Source: Hymenobacter coccineus (GTDB lineage Bacteria > Bacteroidota > Bacteroidia > Cytophagales > Hymenobacteraceae). Taken from it: 64,000 nucleotides of DNA. Where the stretch lies: positions 87,638-151,637 of the forward strand of contig NZ_MDZA01000111.1 of the NCBI RefSeq assembly GCF_001816125.1. Reading direction: 5' to 3'. Of the stretch, positions 1 to 9,338 are shown piece after piece (positions within the stretch are counted from its first letter, which is position 1; every line of letters begins with the position of its first letter). The position numbers were made by a program, and so were the translations under genes. Under the pieces are notes generated by a model that was given only the letters and a program-made list of their open reading frames with translations, had not been told where the DNA came from and searched no databases.

Positions 1-52
1 TACCACCTACAAGTGGCTGGTGCGCGGCGACGGCCAGGTGCGGCTGAGCTGA
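1..52 (+). CDS. C-terminal tail of an unidentified protein (cut by window edge)
   Basis: Only the last 16 codons are present, ending in TGA at 50-52 and reading TTYKWLVRGDGQVRLS. Codon use matches the neighbours, so it is probably the end of a real gene that starts before the window. No family can be assigned from so little. Confidence 0.4.
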   Translation, partial: TTYKWLVRGDGQVRLS

Positions 53-92
53 GGCGTGCAACCGTGTTGGGGCCCCGCGCTATCTTGTTGGC

Positions 93-785
93 ATGAAGCA
101 CCTTTTGCCGCTGGCCCTGCTGCTGGCTTCGCCCGCCCACGCCCAAACCAAGCTGAACCTGCCCCTCAAGCGGGAGCTGGACAGCATTTATGTGCAGGAC
201 CAGCGGTACCGCGAACTCATGATGACGGGCATGGGCCCTGGCAAAACCGAGGCCACCGAGGCGGCCCTGCACCTGGCCAAAGGCGAGCTGGAAAACTACC
301 TGCGCACCAACATGCTCCGCACCGACTCGTCCGACATGCGCCGGGTGGCGGCCATCGTGCGGCGCTACGGCTACCCGGGCACGTCGCTGGTGGGCGCGCC
401 CACCAATGAGGCGGTGTGGTGGGTGATTCAGCACTCTAACCAAATTCCGCAGTACCTGCCGCTGCTGAAAAAGGCGACCGAAACGGGCGAGCTGCCCTTC
501 CACCGCTACGCCCAGATGCTGGACCGCCAGTTGATGAACGACGGGCAGGAGCAGCTGTACGGCACGCAGGGCAAGGGCTACACCGTGCCCAACCCAGCCA
601 CCGGGGCCCCGGAAACCATCAAGTTCATCTGGCCCATCAAAGACGCGGCCCACGTGAACGAGCGCCGCAAGCAGGCCGGCTTTACGACCACCGTGGAGGA
701 AAACGGGGCGGCCATCGGCATTCCCTACCAACCGGTGACGCTGGACTACGCCGAGCAGGTGCGGCGGCGGGCCCAGGGGCGCTAG
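93..785 (+). CDS. DUF6624-like secreted protein
   Basis: A 230-residue protein with a clear signal peptide (MKHLLPLALLLASPAHAQ), so it is exported to the periplasm or cell surface. The segment after it (LKRELDSIYVQDQRYREL) and the later tryptophan-rich stretch around residues 105-140 resemble DUF6624 proteins, common in Bacteroidota and of unknown function. The ATG at 93 places the signal peptide at the N-terminus. It converges on the DUF2141 gene with only four bases between the stop codons, so the two 3' ends share no separate terminator. The family assignment is from memory of conserved motifs, and no function is proposed. Confidence 0.7.
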   Translation: MKHLLPLALLLASPAHAQTKLNLPLKRELDSIYVQDQRYRELMMTGMGPGKTEATEAALHLAKGELENYLRTNMLRTDSSDMRRVAAIVRRYGYPGTSLVGAPTNEAVWWVIQHSNQIPQYLPLLKKATETGELPFHRYAQMLDRQLMNDGQEQLYGTQGKGYTVPNPATGAPETIKFIWPIKDAAHVNERRKQAGFTTTVEENGAAIGIPYQPVTLDYAEQVRRRAQGR

Positions 786-789
786 GCCC

Positions 790-1245
790 CTAGTCTACCA
801 GCTTGATGGTGACCACCTTGCCGTCGGCATCGGCCAGGAACTTGCACTGCTCAAAGTTGGGGGCCGAGAGCTTGGGGCGCACGTTGTTGGAAAAAGCGTA
901 GGGCTCGGTGGGGATGCCCAGCAGGTTCTTGTCGAGCTTGTCGTTGTTGTTCACGTCTTGGGTGAGGGCCACGGCCCAATCGCCCTTGGCCAGGGCCACG
1001 GGCACCGAAATTTCGTGCTGGCCGTTGGGCTTCACTTCCAGCCGAAAGGCCTGCTGGCCGTGCTTGAGGAAAGATTCGGGGTCGTGGTAGAAATTGAGCC
1101 GCACCACCGATTCGGTGGAAACCAATCCGGTGACCACCACCGTTACCGCGGCGGTGGTAGGCCCCGGCGCGGCAGCCGGCGGGCCGGCGGCGCGGGCCAC
1201 GCAATTGCCGCCAACCAAAAATGAGAAAAACAGTAAAGCCTTCAT
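790..1245 (-). CDS. DUF2141 family secreted protein
   Basis: Starting at the ATG at 1245 (MKALLFFSFLVGG) gives a 151-residue protein with a signal peptide; an upstream GTG at 1254 is possible but unnecessary. The body fits DUF2141: a beta-rich domain with VVRLNFYHDPESFLKHG, then the acidic DVNNNDKLDKNLLGIPTE, then EPYAFSNNVRP. That family is widespread in Bacteroidota and Proteobacteria and has no established function; the Asp/Asn-rich loop could bind calcium (inference). It is transcribed away from the NDH-2 gene and converges on the DUF6624 gene. Confidence 0.75.
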   Translation of the reverse strand: MKALLFFSFLVGGNCVARAAGPPAAAPGPTTAAVTVVVTGLVSTESVVRLNFYHDPESFLKHGQQAFRLEVKPNGQHEISVPVALAKGDWAVALTQDVNNNDKLDKNLLGIPTEPYAFSNNVRPKLSAPNFEQCKFLADADGKVVTIKLVD

Positions 1246-1348
1246 AGCAAGCACAATTAATCAGCGTGGTGCGGCTGTAACGCCGCCCGGCGCCGAAAGA
1301 GTTCGGCTTTGGGGGCCCCAGGCCGCACCCATTGGCAATCTTTACGGC

Positions 1349-2686
1349 ATGGATGGACTGACGAAAATTGACGATTTAGGCCAGCCGCGGGTGGTCATCG
1401 TGGGGGGTGGTTTTGGGGGCCTGGCGCTGGCCCAGTCGCTGGCCAATGTGGCGGTGCAGGTGGTGCTCATCGATAAGCACAACTACCACGCCTTCCAACC
1501 ACTGCTCTACCAGGTGGCCACGGCCGGGCTCGCCCCCGACAATATCGTGGCCCCGTTCCGCAAGGCGCTGGGCAAGCAGAAGAACTTTTACTTCCGGCTG
1601 GCCGAGGTGCAGTCCATCGACGCCACGGCCCAGGTGGTGGAAACCACCATCGGCCTGCTGCGCTACGACTACCTGGTGCTGGCCACCGGGGCCACCAGCA
1701 ACTTTTTTGGCGACGCGGTGATGGAGCAGAATGCCATCACGCTGAAGAGCGTGAGCGACGCCCTGGAGCTGCGCAACACGCTGCTGGCCAACTTCGAGCA
1801 AGCCTTGCAGCTCGGCGACCAGGAGCAGCTCAACAGCTTGCTCGATTTTGTGATTGTGGGCGGGGGCCCCACGGGCGTGGAAATGGCCGGGGCCCTGAGC
1901 GAGCTGCGCGCCCACGTGTTTCCGCAGGACTACCGCGAGCTGGACTTCAAGCAGATGGACATCCACTTGGTGCAGAGCGGGCCGGTGCTGCTCAAGGGCA
2001 TGTCGGCCGAGGCCTCGGCGCACTCGCTGGCCGACCTAAAATCCATGGGCGTGCAGGTGTGGCTCGATGCGCGGGTGAAGTCGTACGACGGCTACACGGC
2101 CACCCTCAGCACCGGCGAGCAGCTGATTACGCGCACCCTCATTTGGGCGGCGGGCGTGACCGGGGCCCCGGTGGCCGGCCTGGTGCCCGAGTGCCTGGGG
2201 CCCGGCAACCGCTACCTCGTGGACGAGCACAACCGCGTGGCGGGCTACGACAACGTGTTTGCCCTCGGCGACATCGCCCTGATGAAAACCGACGACTACC
2301 CCGGCGGCCACCCCCAGGTGGCGCAACCCGCGCTGCAACAGGGCCGCCTGCTGGGCCGCAACATTGCCCGCCTGCTGGGCGGCGAGCTCATGCAGCCCTT
2401 CAGGTACGACGACAAGGGCAGCATGGCCACCATCGGCCGCAACCGGGCCGTGGCCGACGTGAAATTCTTCGGCCGCGAGTGGCACCTGAGCGGTTTTTTG
2501 GCCTGGCTGGCCTGGAGCCTGGTGCACGTGCTGGCCCTGGTGAACTACCGCAGCCGCATCGCCGTGGCCTTCACCTGGGCCTGGAACTACTGGAGCCAGG
2601 ACAAGGGCTTGCGCTACATCATCGGGCGCATCAAGCCCCTGCTGGGCAGCAACGTCGATACGCCCGCAGGCAAGGCCATTGTTTGA
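1349..2686 (+). CDS. ndh: Type II NADH:quinone oxidoreductase (NDH-2)
   Basis: A 445-residue single-subunit flavoprotein that oxidises NADH and reduces quinone at the inner face of the cytoplasmic membrane without pumping protons. The FAD motif VVIVGGGFGGLALAQ lies at about residues 12-26 and the NADH motif FVIVGGGPTGVEMAG at about 165-180. A third conserved block (NVFALGDIALM) contacts FAD. The C-terminal part is tryptophan-rich and amphipathic (FLAWLAWSLVHVLALV), as expected for membrane attachment. The open frame extends upstream to 1094, but that part overlaps the divergent DUF2141 gene and lacks conserved sequence, so the ATG at 1349 is preferred. Confidence 0.9.
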   Translation: MDGLTKIDDLGQPRVVIVGGGFGGLALAQSLANVAVQVVLIDKHNYHAFQPLLYQVATAGLAPDNIVAPFRKALGKQKNFYFRLAEVQSIDATAQVVETTIGLLRYDYLVLATGATSNFFGDAVMEQNAITLKSVSDALELRNTLLANFEQALQLGDQEQLNSLLDFVIVGGGPTGVEMAGALSELRAHVFPQDYRELDFKQMDIHLVQSGPVLLKGMSAEASAHSLADLKSMGVQVWLDARVKSYDGYTATLSTGEQLITRTLIWAAGVTGAPVAGLVPECLGPGNRYLVDEHNRVAGYDNVFALGDIALMKTDDYPGGHPQVAQPALQQGRLLGRNIARLLGGELMQPFRYDDKGSMATIGRNRAVADVKFFGREWHLSGFLAWLAWSLVHVLALVNYRSRIAVAFTWAWNYWSQDKGLRYIIGRIKPLLGSNVDTPAGKAIV

Positions 2687-2853
2687 GCATGCGCTATTTT
2701 ATTTACTCCTACCGGGAAATCTATTTTCTATGCAATAATAAAACATATGGGAGAGAAAATATTTAGTCGCCTATATTAGCACTTTCGCCCGGCACTTGAT
2801 GGTGTTGGGTTGGCAATAACGCTGATATCAGGCTGTACTAAGTCAAAACAAAC

Positions 2854-3675
2854 ATGGTTGATTCCGTCGATACCTCTGCTGTGCGGCGCAGCCACGCCAC
2901 GGTAACCGGCGCGGGCCACGGAGCCCCGGCCATCGTTTTTTCGCACGGCCTGGGTGCTGACCAGAGCACCTGGCGGCTATTGGCCCCAGCTTTTGAAAAA
3001 CACTATCAGGTGGTACGCTTCGACCTAGTGGGGGCCGGGCAGTCGGACCCCACGGCCTACGATTACGACCGCCACGGCTCGCTCAACGGCCACGCCGACG
3101 ACCTGCTCGACGTGCTGCGCGAGCTGGATCTCCGCGACGTGGTGTTCGTGGGCCATTCGGTCAGTTCGATGATCGGGGTGCTTGCCGCCATTAAGGAGCC
3201 GGCACGCTTCGCCCGGCTGGTGCTGCTGGCCCCATCGCCGCGCTTCATTAATGACAACGATTACTGCGGTGGCTTCGAGCAGGCCGACATCGACGAGCTG
3301 CTGGCCACGATGGAAAACAACTACCACGGCTGGGCCGGGGCCCTGGCCGCCACGGTGCTGCCCGACCAGCGCGACCTGATTGCGGAGCTGACCAACAGCT
3401 TCCTCTCCACCAACCCCGAGCTGGCCCGGCACTTTGCCCGCGTCACCTTCCTCAGCGACCACCGCCGCGACTTGCCCCTGCTGGCCACCCCCGTCCTGAT
3501 TTTGCAGGGGGCCTGCGACGCGGTAGTCCCCTTGACCGTGGGCAGCTACCTGCACGAGCTACTACCCAACAGCCAGTTGCGCATCATTGCTGCTTCCGGC
3601 CACTTCCCCCAGCTCACGGCCCCCTACGAAACCCTGGCGGCCATCGACGCCTTCCTTCCCCTGGCGGTGGCGTAG
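2854..3675 (+). CDS. Alpha/beta hydrolase, RsbQ/KAI2-like
   Basis: A 273-residue cytoplasmic alpha/beta hydrolase. The oxyanion loop (FSHGLGADQSTWRLL), nucleophile elbow GHSVSSMIG, acid ACDAVVP and catalytic SGHFPQL together match the RsbQ group, related to plant KAI2/D14 receptors. In Bacillus, RsbQ works with the PAS-phosphatase RsbP in energy-stress signalling. No RsbP homologue is next to this gene, so the partner and ligand are unknown. A 167-bp AT-rich spacer separates it from ndh, suggesting its own promoter. The family call is confident; the physiological role is not. Confidence 0.8.
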   Translation: MVDSVDTSAVRRSHATVTGAGHGAPAIVFSHGLGADQSTWRLLAPAFEKHYQVVRFDLVGAGQSDPTAYDYDRHGSLNGHADDLLDVLRELDLRDVVFVGHSVSSMIGVLAAIKEPARFARLVLLAPSPRFINDNDYCGGFEQADIDELLATMENNYHGWAGALAATVLPDQRDLIAELTNSFLSTNPELARHFARVTFLSDHRRDLPLLATPVLILQGACDAVVPLTVGSYLHELLPNSQLRIIAASGHFPQLTAPYETLAAIDAFLPLAVA

Positions 3676-3709
3676 CCAGCCTGGGCAGTTTCGGCGTAAA
3701 ATTGCGCCC

Positions 3710-4069
3710 ATGAAAGACCTGCTGCCCGCCCCCGCCGACTACCGCCTCGAAGGCCGCGTGTGGGTGCAGGGGCCCCACGACCGGTTCCTCGGCATTGGCC
3801 GGCTCGAATTGCTGGCCCAGATTCAGGCCACGGGTTCCATCTCGCGGGCGGCGGCGGCCATGGGCATGTCCTACAAGCGCGCCTGGGACCTGGTGCACTC
3901 CATGAACACCCAGGCCCTGGCGCCGCTGGTGGCCACCCAAACCGGCGGCAAAAGCGGCGGCGGGGCCCTGCTCACGTCCGCCGGGTCCCAGGCAGTGGCC
4001 GACTTCCAGGGCGTCCAAACCCGCTTCCAAGCCTTCCTGGCCGAAGAAACCCGGCGGCTGGCCGAGTAA
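3710..4069 (+). CDS. ModE/LysR-type winged-helix regulator (DNA-binding domain only)
   Basis: A 119-residue protein resembling the N-terminal DNA-binding domain of ModE, with the helix-turn-helix SISRAAAAMGMSYKRAWDLV at about residues 42-61 and a wing containing TQTGGKSGGGALLTSAG. The molybdate-binding TOBE domains of full ModE are absent, so it may sense metal or anion through another partner or not at all. The ATG at 3710 follows the hydrolase stop by 34 bases. The TonB receptor 188 bases downstream on the same strand is a plausible target; that is inference from position. Confidence 0.75.
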   Translation: MKDLLPAPADYRLEGRVWVQGPHDRFLGIGRLELLAQIQATGSISRAAAAMGMSYKRAWDLVHSMNTQALAPLVATQTGGKSGGGALLTSAGSQAVADFQGVQTRFQAFLAEETRRLAE

Positions 4070-4257
4070 AACTGCCCGGACTGCGGCGCGCTTTGCAGCC
4101 CGGACCGCCCGCATTTGCCGGCTGCCGGCTGGCCGTTGTGCCGTTGAACCAGGGGAACGAATGCCTGGGGCCCTAACGCGGGGGCTAAACCTTTGCTGCT
4201 GCCAAGCGTTATGTTTGTGAAAATATAACCTTCTGGGATTAGCCTTTACCAATTCGC

Positions 4258-6906
4258 ATGGCGCATAAATTACGCTCGTTGCGAGGCGCAGCGGCCGCAG
4301 CCGTAGCCTTCGAACTGCTTCTGCCGCCCGCCGCCACCGCCCAAGGGGCCCCGCGCCGGGTGGCCCCGCGCGACACCGCGAAAGTGGATTTGGGCGAGGT
4401 GGTGGTGGCCGCCTCGCGGGTGGAGGAGAGCATCTTGCAGTCGCCGGTGACGGTGGAGAAGATTAACCCGCGGGCACTGCGCCTCACGCCGGCCCCGTCG
4501 TTTTTCGACGCCATCGAGTACCTCAAGGGCGTGCAGGTACTCACGCCCAGCCTGGGCTTCAAGGTCATTAATGCCCGGGGCTTCGCCAACACCACCAACG
4601 TGCGCTTCGCCCAACTCGTGGACGGCATCGACAACCAGGCGCCGCACATTGGGGGCCCCATCGGCAACGTGCTGGGGCCCAGCGACCTCGATATACTGGC
4701 GGTGGAAGTGGTGCCGGGCACGGCCTCGGCCCTGTACGGGCTCAACGCCATCAACGGGCTGGCCAACTTCAGCACCCGCAACCCGTTCCGCTTCGAGGGG
4801 CTGAGCGTGCTGCAAAAAACGGGCGTCAACCACCTCGGCGACCCCAACGTGGGGGCCAAGGCGTACTCGGAAACCAGCGTGCGGTTTGCCAAGGCGCTGT
4901 CGGATAAATGGGCCTTTAAAATCAACGGCACTTACCTGCGCGGCTACAACTGGGTGGCCAACGACCAAACCGAGCTGAACCCCAACGGCAACGCCACCAC
5001 CGGCCTGTTTGGGGCCCAAAACCCGGCCCAGGACCAGGTGAACCGCTACGGCAACGAGTCGTCGGACCGCAGCACGCTCACGCTCGGCGGCAAGCAGTAC
5101 GCCGTGGCCCGCACCGGCTACGACGAAAAAGACGTGACCAGCTACGACCTGCGCACGCTGAAGGGCGACCTGGCCATCCACCGCAAGCTGGGCGCCGCAT
5201 CAGAGCTGAGCTACACCTATCGGGTGGCCAGTTTCGACAACGTGTACCAGCGCTCGAACCGCTTCCGCCTGCAGGGCTACCTCTTGCAGCAGCACGCCTT
5301 GCAGCTCACGGGCCCCGTGGTGCAGGCCCGCGCCTACTTCACGCAAGAGACGACGGGCCAGAGCTACAACCTGCGCTCGGCGGCCGAAAACCTGGACCGC
5401 AGCTACAAGCCCGACGCCGCCTGGAACCAGGACTTCACCAGCGCCTGGAACGCGGCCACCACCGGCGGCCAGGGCGTGGCCCAGGCCCTGGCCACCGCCC
5501 GCACCGCCGCCGACGCCGGCCGCTACCAGCCCGGCACCGCCGCCTTCGCCCAGAAGCTGAAAGACCTGGAAAACATCAACAACTGGGACGTGGGCGCGGC
5601 CCTGCGCGTGCGCGCCAACCTGGCCCACGCCGAGGCCCAGGTGAACATCGCCGAGGCCCTGCGGCGCGGCGGCGTGGCCTTGCCCGCGGGCCTCGACCTG
5701 CTGGCCGGCGCCGACCACCGCAGCTACCTCGTGGTGCCCGACGGCAACTACTTCATCAACCCCGCGCCGGGCCAGGACCCGCTCACTAGCGACTTGGTAT
5801 ACAGCAAAACCGGCGGCTTCGTGCAGGCCGGGGCCCACTTATTCGAGGACAAGCTGCGCCTGACGGCCACGCTGCGAGTGGACAAAAACGACTACTTCAC
5901 CGCCAAGTTCAACCCCCGGCTCACGGCCGTGTACTCGCCCACGCAGCGCCACAACTTCCGCCTCAGCTACCAGAGCGGCTACCGCTTCCCGAGCCTGTTC
6001 GAGGGCTTCAGCAACGTGAATAGTGGGCAGGTAAAGCGCATCGGCGGGCTGCGGGTGATGTCGGACGGCGTGTTTGAGAACAGCTACCTGCGCACGAGCA
6101 TCGACGCCTTCAACGCGGCCGTCACGGCCAACATCAACGCCAACCCCTCGGCGCAAACCACGGCCCAGAAGCGCGCCGCAGCCATTCTGGCCAACCAGAA
6201 CACGCTGGTTAAGAACCCCTACACGTACATCAAGCCCGAGTACATCCGCTCGCTGGAGCTGGGCTACAAGGCCGCGCTGGGCCCCGGCGGCCGCCTGCAG
6301 GCCGACGTGGATTTCTACTACAACTCGTACCGCGACTTCATTGCTCAAGTAGAAGCCTACATGCCCCAAACCACCGCCGGCGTGGCCCTAAATACCGGCA
6401 CCGACCTGGGCACCATCGCCACGGCCCTCAACGCCCGCACCGGCCAGGCCCGCTACCGCCTCTGGACGAATTCGCAGAGCCAGGTGTACAACTACGGCGG
6501 CTCGCTGAGCCTGCGCTACGAAGTGGCCGGCGGCTACCTCGTGGGCGCCAACACCACCTACACCCGCCTCGACCGCACCGAGAACGGCGACGGCCTGGAG
6601 GACGGCTTCAACACCCCACGCTGGGCCTACAACCTGAGCCTGGGCAACGAAAAAGCCCTCGGCAACTTCGGCTTCGGCCTCAACTACCGCTGGCAGCAGC
6701 ACTACTACTCGCAAACCTTCCTGGTGAACGGCGACGTGCCGGCCTACCACTCGCTCGACGCGCAAATCACCTACGCCGTGCCCGCGCCCAACCTGCGCTT
6801 CAAACTCGGCGCCAGCAACGTGCTGAACCACTACTACGTGACCTACCTCGGGGGCCCCAACGTGGGCGGCCTCTACTACCTAGCCATCACGTATAGCGTG
6901 AAGTAA
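4258..6906 (+). CDS. TonB-dependent outer-membrane receptor
   Basis: An 882-residue receptor. After a signal-like N-terminus (AAAVAFELLLPPAATAQG) comes a short linker, then a plug domain (VDLGEVVVAASRVEESI; LVDGIDNQAPHIGG; VPGTASALYGLNAINGL) over about residues 45-190. A long beta-barrel follows and ends in an aromatic last strand (YYLAITYSVK). The CarboxypepD_reg N-terminal domain of many Bacteroidota receptors is missing, and no SusD partner follows, so it is not a typical glycan-uptake pair. It probably imports a metal complex or small molecule. The only hint is the ModE-like regulator upstream, which loosely suggests an oxyanion or metal-linked substrate. Confidence 0.85.
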   Translation: MAHKLRSLRGAAAAAVAFELLLPPAATAQGAPRRVAPRDTAKVDLGEVVVAASRVEESILQSPVTVEKINPRALRLTPAPSFFDAIEYLKGVQVLTPSLGFKVINARGFANTTNVRFAQLVDGIDNQAPHIGGPIGNVLGPSDLDILAVEVVPGTASALYGLNAINGLANFSTRNPFRFEGLSVLQKTGVNHLGDPNVGAKAYSETSVRFAKALSDKWAFKINGTYLRGYNWVANDQTELNPNGNATTGLFGAQNPAQDQVNRYGNESSDRSTLTLGGKQYAVARTGYDEKDVTSYDLRTLKGDLAIHRKLGAASELSYTYRVASFDNVYQRSNRFRLQGYLLQQHALQLTGPVVQARAYFTQETTGQSYNLRSAAENLDRSYKPDAAWNQDFTSAWNAATTGGQGVAQALATARTAADAGRYQPGTAAFAQKLKDLENINNWDVGAALRVRANLAHAEAQVNIAEALRRGGVALPAGLDLLAGADHRSYLVVPDGNYFINPAPGQDPLTSDLVYSKTGGFVQAGAHLFEDKLRLTATLRVDKNDYFTAKFNPRLTAVYSPTQRHNFRLSYQSGYRFPSLFEGFSNVNSGQVKRIGGLRVMSDGVFENSYLRTSIDAFNAAVTANINANPSAQTTAQKRAAAILANQNTLVKNPYTYIKPEYIRSLELGYKAALGPGGRLQADVDFYYNSYRDFIAQVEAYMPQTTAGVALNTGTDLGTIATALNARTGQARYRLWTNSQSQVYNYGGSLSLRYEVAGGYLVGANTTYTRLDRTENGDGLEDGFNTPRWAYNLSLGNEKALGNFGFGLNYRWQQHYYSQTFLVNGDVPAYHSLDAQITYAVPAPNLRFKLGASNVLNHYYVTYLGGPNVGGLYYLAITYSVK

Positions 6907-6944
6907 CCTTGGTTTTTCCCAGGGCCCCAGGCCCGGCAAGCGCG

Positions 6945-7538
6945 CTAATCCGGGCAGATAATTGACGGATTGATGTGCTCTTTGCCCTTCTCCACCGTGG
7001 GGCGCTTGGCCTTGCCCTTGGCCCCGCCGCGGAAGCTGATGGTCCAGATGCTATCGAAATCGGCGTCGGGCCAGGCTAGCGGGGCTTTGATGCCCAGCTT
7101 TTTGGCGATTTTGAGGATGTTGTTGTGCTCCCACACCAGCAGCACCGTGCCCCGCTGGCGCCGCAGCTGCTTGGCGAGGCCCTTGGCGTTGTCGGCGGCG
7201 TAGTCGCTGTTGATGGTCAGGTTGTGGCGCACAGCGTAGGGCATGGCGGTTTGCAGCATCCGAACGGCGGTGGTGTCCTTGCCATCGGTGCCGATGAGCG
7301 GCACGTAGGTGAAGTCGGGCGGGGTCGGCATCAGCTTGTTGAGCACGGCGGGTAGGGCCAGGGCCCTATTCAAGCCGGCGCAGGAAAGGTTGTCGCCCGT
7401 AGCGGGCTTCTCGCCGTGCCGGATGATGACGACCCGCAGCACGGGCGGCTTGGCCGGGGCCGGCTCTTTCGGCGCGAAAGGGCTGAGCAAATACAATAAA
7501 TACAAACGCGCATTATCAGCTTCAATAAGTTTGGGCAT
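6945..7538 (-). CDS. Histidine-phosphatase-superfamily-like protein
   Basis: From the ATG at 7538 this is a 197-residue protein with the core VVIIRHGEKPATGDN (RHG motif with the phosphorylated histidine) at about residues 35-50 and a second histidine in LLVWEHNNIL. These are the hallmarks of histidine phosphatases. The Bacteroidota members are mostly uncharacterised and may have lost efficient catalysis. An in-frame TTG at 7598 would add 20 residues of no evident relevance. No clear signal peptide is seen. It converges on the TonB receptor, 38 bases apart. Confidence 0.65.
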   Translation of the reverse strand: MPKLIEADNARLYLLYLLSPFAPKEPAPAKPPVLRVVIIRHGEKPATGDNLSCAGLNRALALPAVLNKLMPTPPDFTYVPLIGTDGKDTTAVRMLQTAMPYAVRHNLTINSDYAADNAKGLAKQLRRQRGTVLLVWEHNNILKIAKKLGIKAPLAWPDADFDSIWTISFRGGAKGKAKRPTVEKGKEHINPSIICPD

Positions 7539-7720
7539 CTCGATCAGAACGGGCAATAAAGGGGGTTGGTGAACAAAGAACCAGGCAAAACTTCTCAAGC
7601 CCGCGCACCCAACCTACCCTACCCGACCGCCGGCAACGAGGCCCACAACGCCGCCGCCCACCCGGGGCCCCAACCCAGGCGGCCAGCGCTACCTTGCCGG
7701 GGCACAAAGCCCAATTCCCC

Positions 7721-8296
7721 ATGCCCACCTTGCGCACCCTAGCCGCCAGCTTTCTAGCCCTACTGGCCGGCTGCCAGGCGCGGGAATCAGCACCAGCCGC
7801 GGCGCAACTGGGGCCCCCAGCAGTTGCCCCGCGGCCGGCGGTGGACACGAGCCGCGTGGCGATTTTCCCTTATGACGCAAGGAGGGACCAATACATCTTT
7901 CAAAACGCTGGCCCACTGAAGGCTACGGCGCTTTCAATGGCAGAATTTGCAATCGTGGACTCCTTGTTAGCGGCATGCGTCAAGGAATACAACCAAGCGC
8001 AGGCTGTGGAACTCGAGGATATGCGCAAGGTCATGCACAAAGATTATTTTGCTGTGCAGCTACACGAGGAACGCTACCTCATCAACTTGGCTAATTATAA
8101 GCGCCAATTAATCACAGTTACCAATGCAAAAAGCGAAAAAGTAGTGTGGATCAATTGCTTTTATCGCGAGGGCAGCCACGCTTCTTGGCGGCACCAGCTA
8201 ATAGAAGTGGACGACGGGGGAAATTGCTATTTCAACATCAAGCTTAATCTGACTCGACGCACTTGGTATGACGTGATGGTTAACGGAGTTGCTTGA
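7721..8296 (+). CDS. Putative lipoprotein of unknown function
   Basis: A 191-residue protein. The ATG at 7721 gives MPTLRTLAASFLALLAGC, a signal peptide ending in a lipobox with the cysteine at residue 18, so it is probably lipid-anchored. After an alanine/proline linker the remainder looks globular (RVAIFPYDARRDQYIF; HLINL-type beta segments; VVWINCFYREGSHASW). From about 7870 onward the codons are markedly more AT-rich than the neighbours, suggesting a different history for the globular part. No family recognised. Confidence 0.65.
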   Translation: MPTLRTLAASFLALLAGCQARESAPAAAQLGPPAVAPRPAVDTSRVAIFPYDARRDQYIFQNAGPLKATALSMAEFAIVDSLLAACVKEYNQAQAVELEDMRKVMHKDYFAVQLHEERYLINLANYKRQLITVTNAKSEKVVWINCFYREGSHASWRHQLIEVDDGGNCYFNIKLNLTRRTWYDVMVNGVA

Positions 8297-8313
8297 TTTC
8301 CAGCAGTCCGCGT

Positions 8314-9261
8314 CTACTTACTCACTTTCTCCCCCACCTCCGGGGCCCTACTGCCCAGCAGCAGCAGGCCCACGGCCACCACCACCAGGGCCCCACCGCC
8401 GAGCATGGGCCAGCCCAGCTGCTCGCCGCCGAAGGCCCAGCCCAGGCCCACGGCCACCACCGGGTTCACGAAGGCGTAGGTGCCGGCCAGGGCTGGCTCC
8501 ACGGCTTGCAGCAGCCACACGTAGGCCGTGAAGGCCAGCAGCGAGCCGAACGTGACCAAGTACGTAAACGCCCACCACGACCGGGCGCTGACGGCCGCCA
8601 GGTGCAGCTGCTGGGTTTCGCCGCGGGCCAGGCCCAGGGCCACCATCACCAGGCCGCCGCACAGCATTTGCATGCCGCCGGCCACGAAGGGCGAGGCCGC
8701 CGCCGGCCGCCGCTTGCCGTACAGCGAGCCGATGGACCAGACCAGCGCCGCCACCAGCACGCACGCCACGCCGAGGCCCGCGTGGCCGGGCTGGGCCACC
8801 GCGCTGCCCGCCCCCGCCGAGGCCCGCGCCAGCAAATACACGCCCGCCAGGCCCAACACCAGCCCCAGCGCCGCCAGTGGCGTGGGCCGCGACACGCCGC
8901 TGGCCCAGCCCAGCAGCGCCAGCAGCATGGGCACCGTGGCCACCAGCAGCGCCGCCAGCCCCGAAGAAATGTACTGCTCGCCCACCGTCACGCCGCCGTT
9001 GCCGAAGGAAATCAGGCAGATGCCGATGAGTAGCGCCCGGCCCCAGCTGGCCGCGGGCGGCGCCGGGGCCCCGCGCAGCCGCATGGCGCCGTAGAGCAGG
9101 GCCCCCGCCAGGGCGTAGCGGGTGCCTGCCATCAGCAGCGGCGGCAGGCTCTCGATGGCGAACCGGATGCCCAGGTACGTGGAGCCCCAGATGACGTAAA
9201 CCAGGGCAAAAGCCGTGAGCAGGGCCGCGCGCGATGGCTGAGCAGCAGTAGAAGAAGGCAT
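8314..9261 (-). CDS. DMT-superfamily (EamA) exporter
   Basis: A 315-residue inner-membrane protein with ten predicted hydrophobic segments in two repeated halves, the EamA layout. The typical first segment is FALVYVIWGSTYLGIRFAI, and the second half ends near PVVAVGLGWAFGGEQLGWPM. EamA exporters move small metabolites or amino acids, and the substrate cannot be read from sequence. The stop lies 17 bases from that of the convergent lipoprotein. Start at the ATG at 9261. Confidence 0.85.
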   Translation of the reverse strand: MPSSTAAQPSRAALLTAFALVYVIWGSTYLGIRFAIESLPPLLMAGTRYALAGALLYGAMRLRGAPAPPAASWGRALLIGICLISFGNGGVTVGEQYISSGLAALLVATVPMLLALLGWASGVSRPTPLAALGLVLGLAGVYLLARASAGAGSAVAQPGHAGLGVACVLVAALVWSIGSLYGKRRPAAASPFVAGGMQMLCGGLVMVALGLARGETQQLHLAAVSARSWWAFTYLVTFGSLLAFTAYVWLLQAVEPALAGTYAFVNPVVAVGLGWAFGGEQLGWPMLGGGALVVVAVGLLLLGSRAPEVGEKVSK

Positions 9262-9338
9262 AGCACGCAGCCACCGGCCGCCGAAAGTGAAGCCGCAAAA
9301 GTCGTGGTTTTCCGAGTTGCGCCGCCGTGGGGCCCCGG

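Noticed and set aside
1376..2527. Long ORFs antisense to ndh and many other genes (also at 5200, 17670, 21425, 39469, 57517)
   Set aside because: They lie opposite genes with clear motifs, consist of His/Gly/Arg-rich low-complexity residues, and result from rare stop codons in the GC-rich complementary strand.
4070..4257. Molybdenum-cofactor or other riboswitch between the ModE-like gene and the receptor
   Set aside because: No conserved riboswitch core could be recognised; only loose GC-rich pairing.
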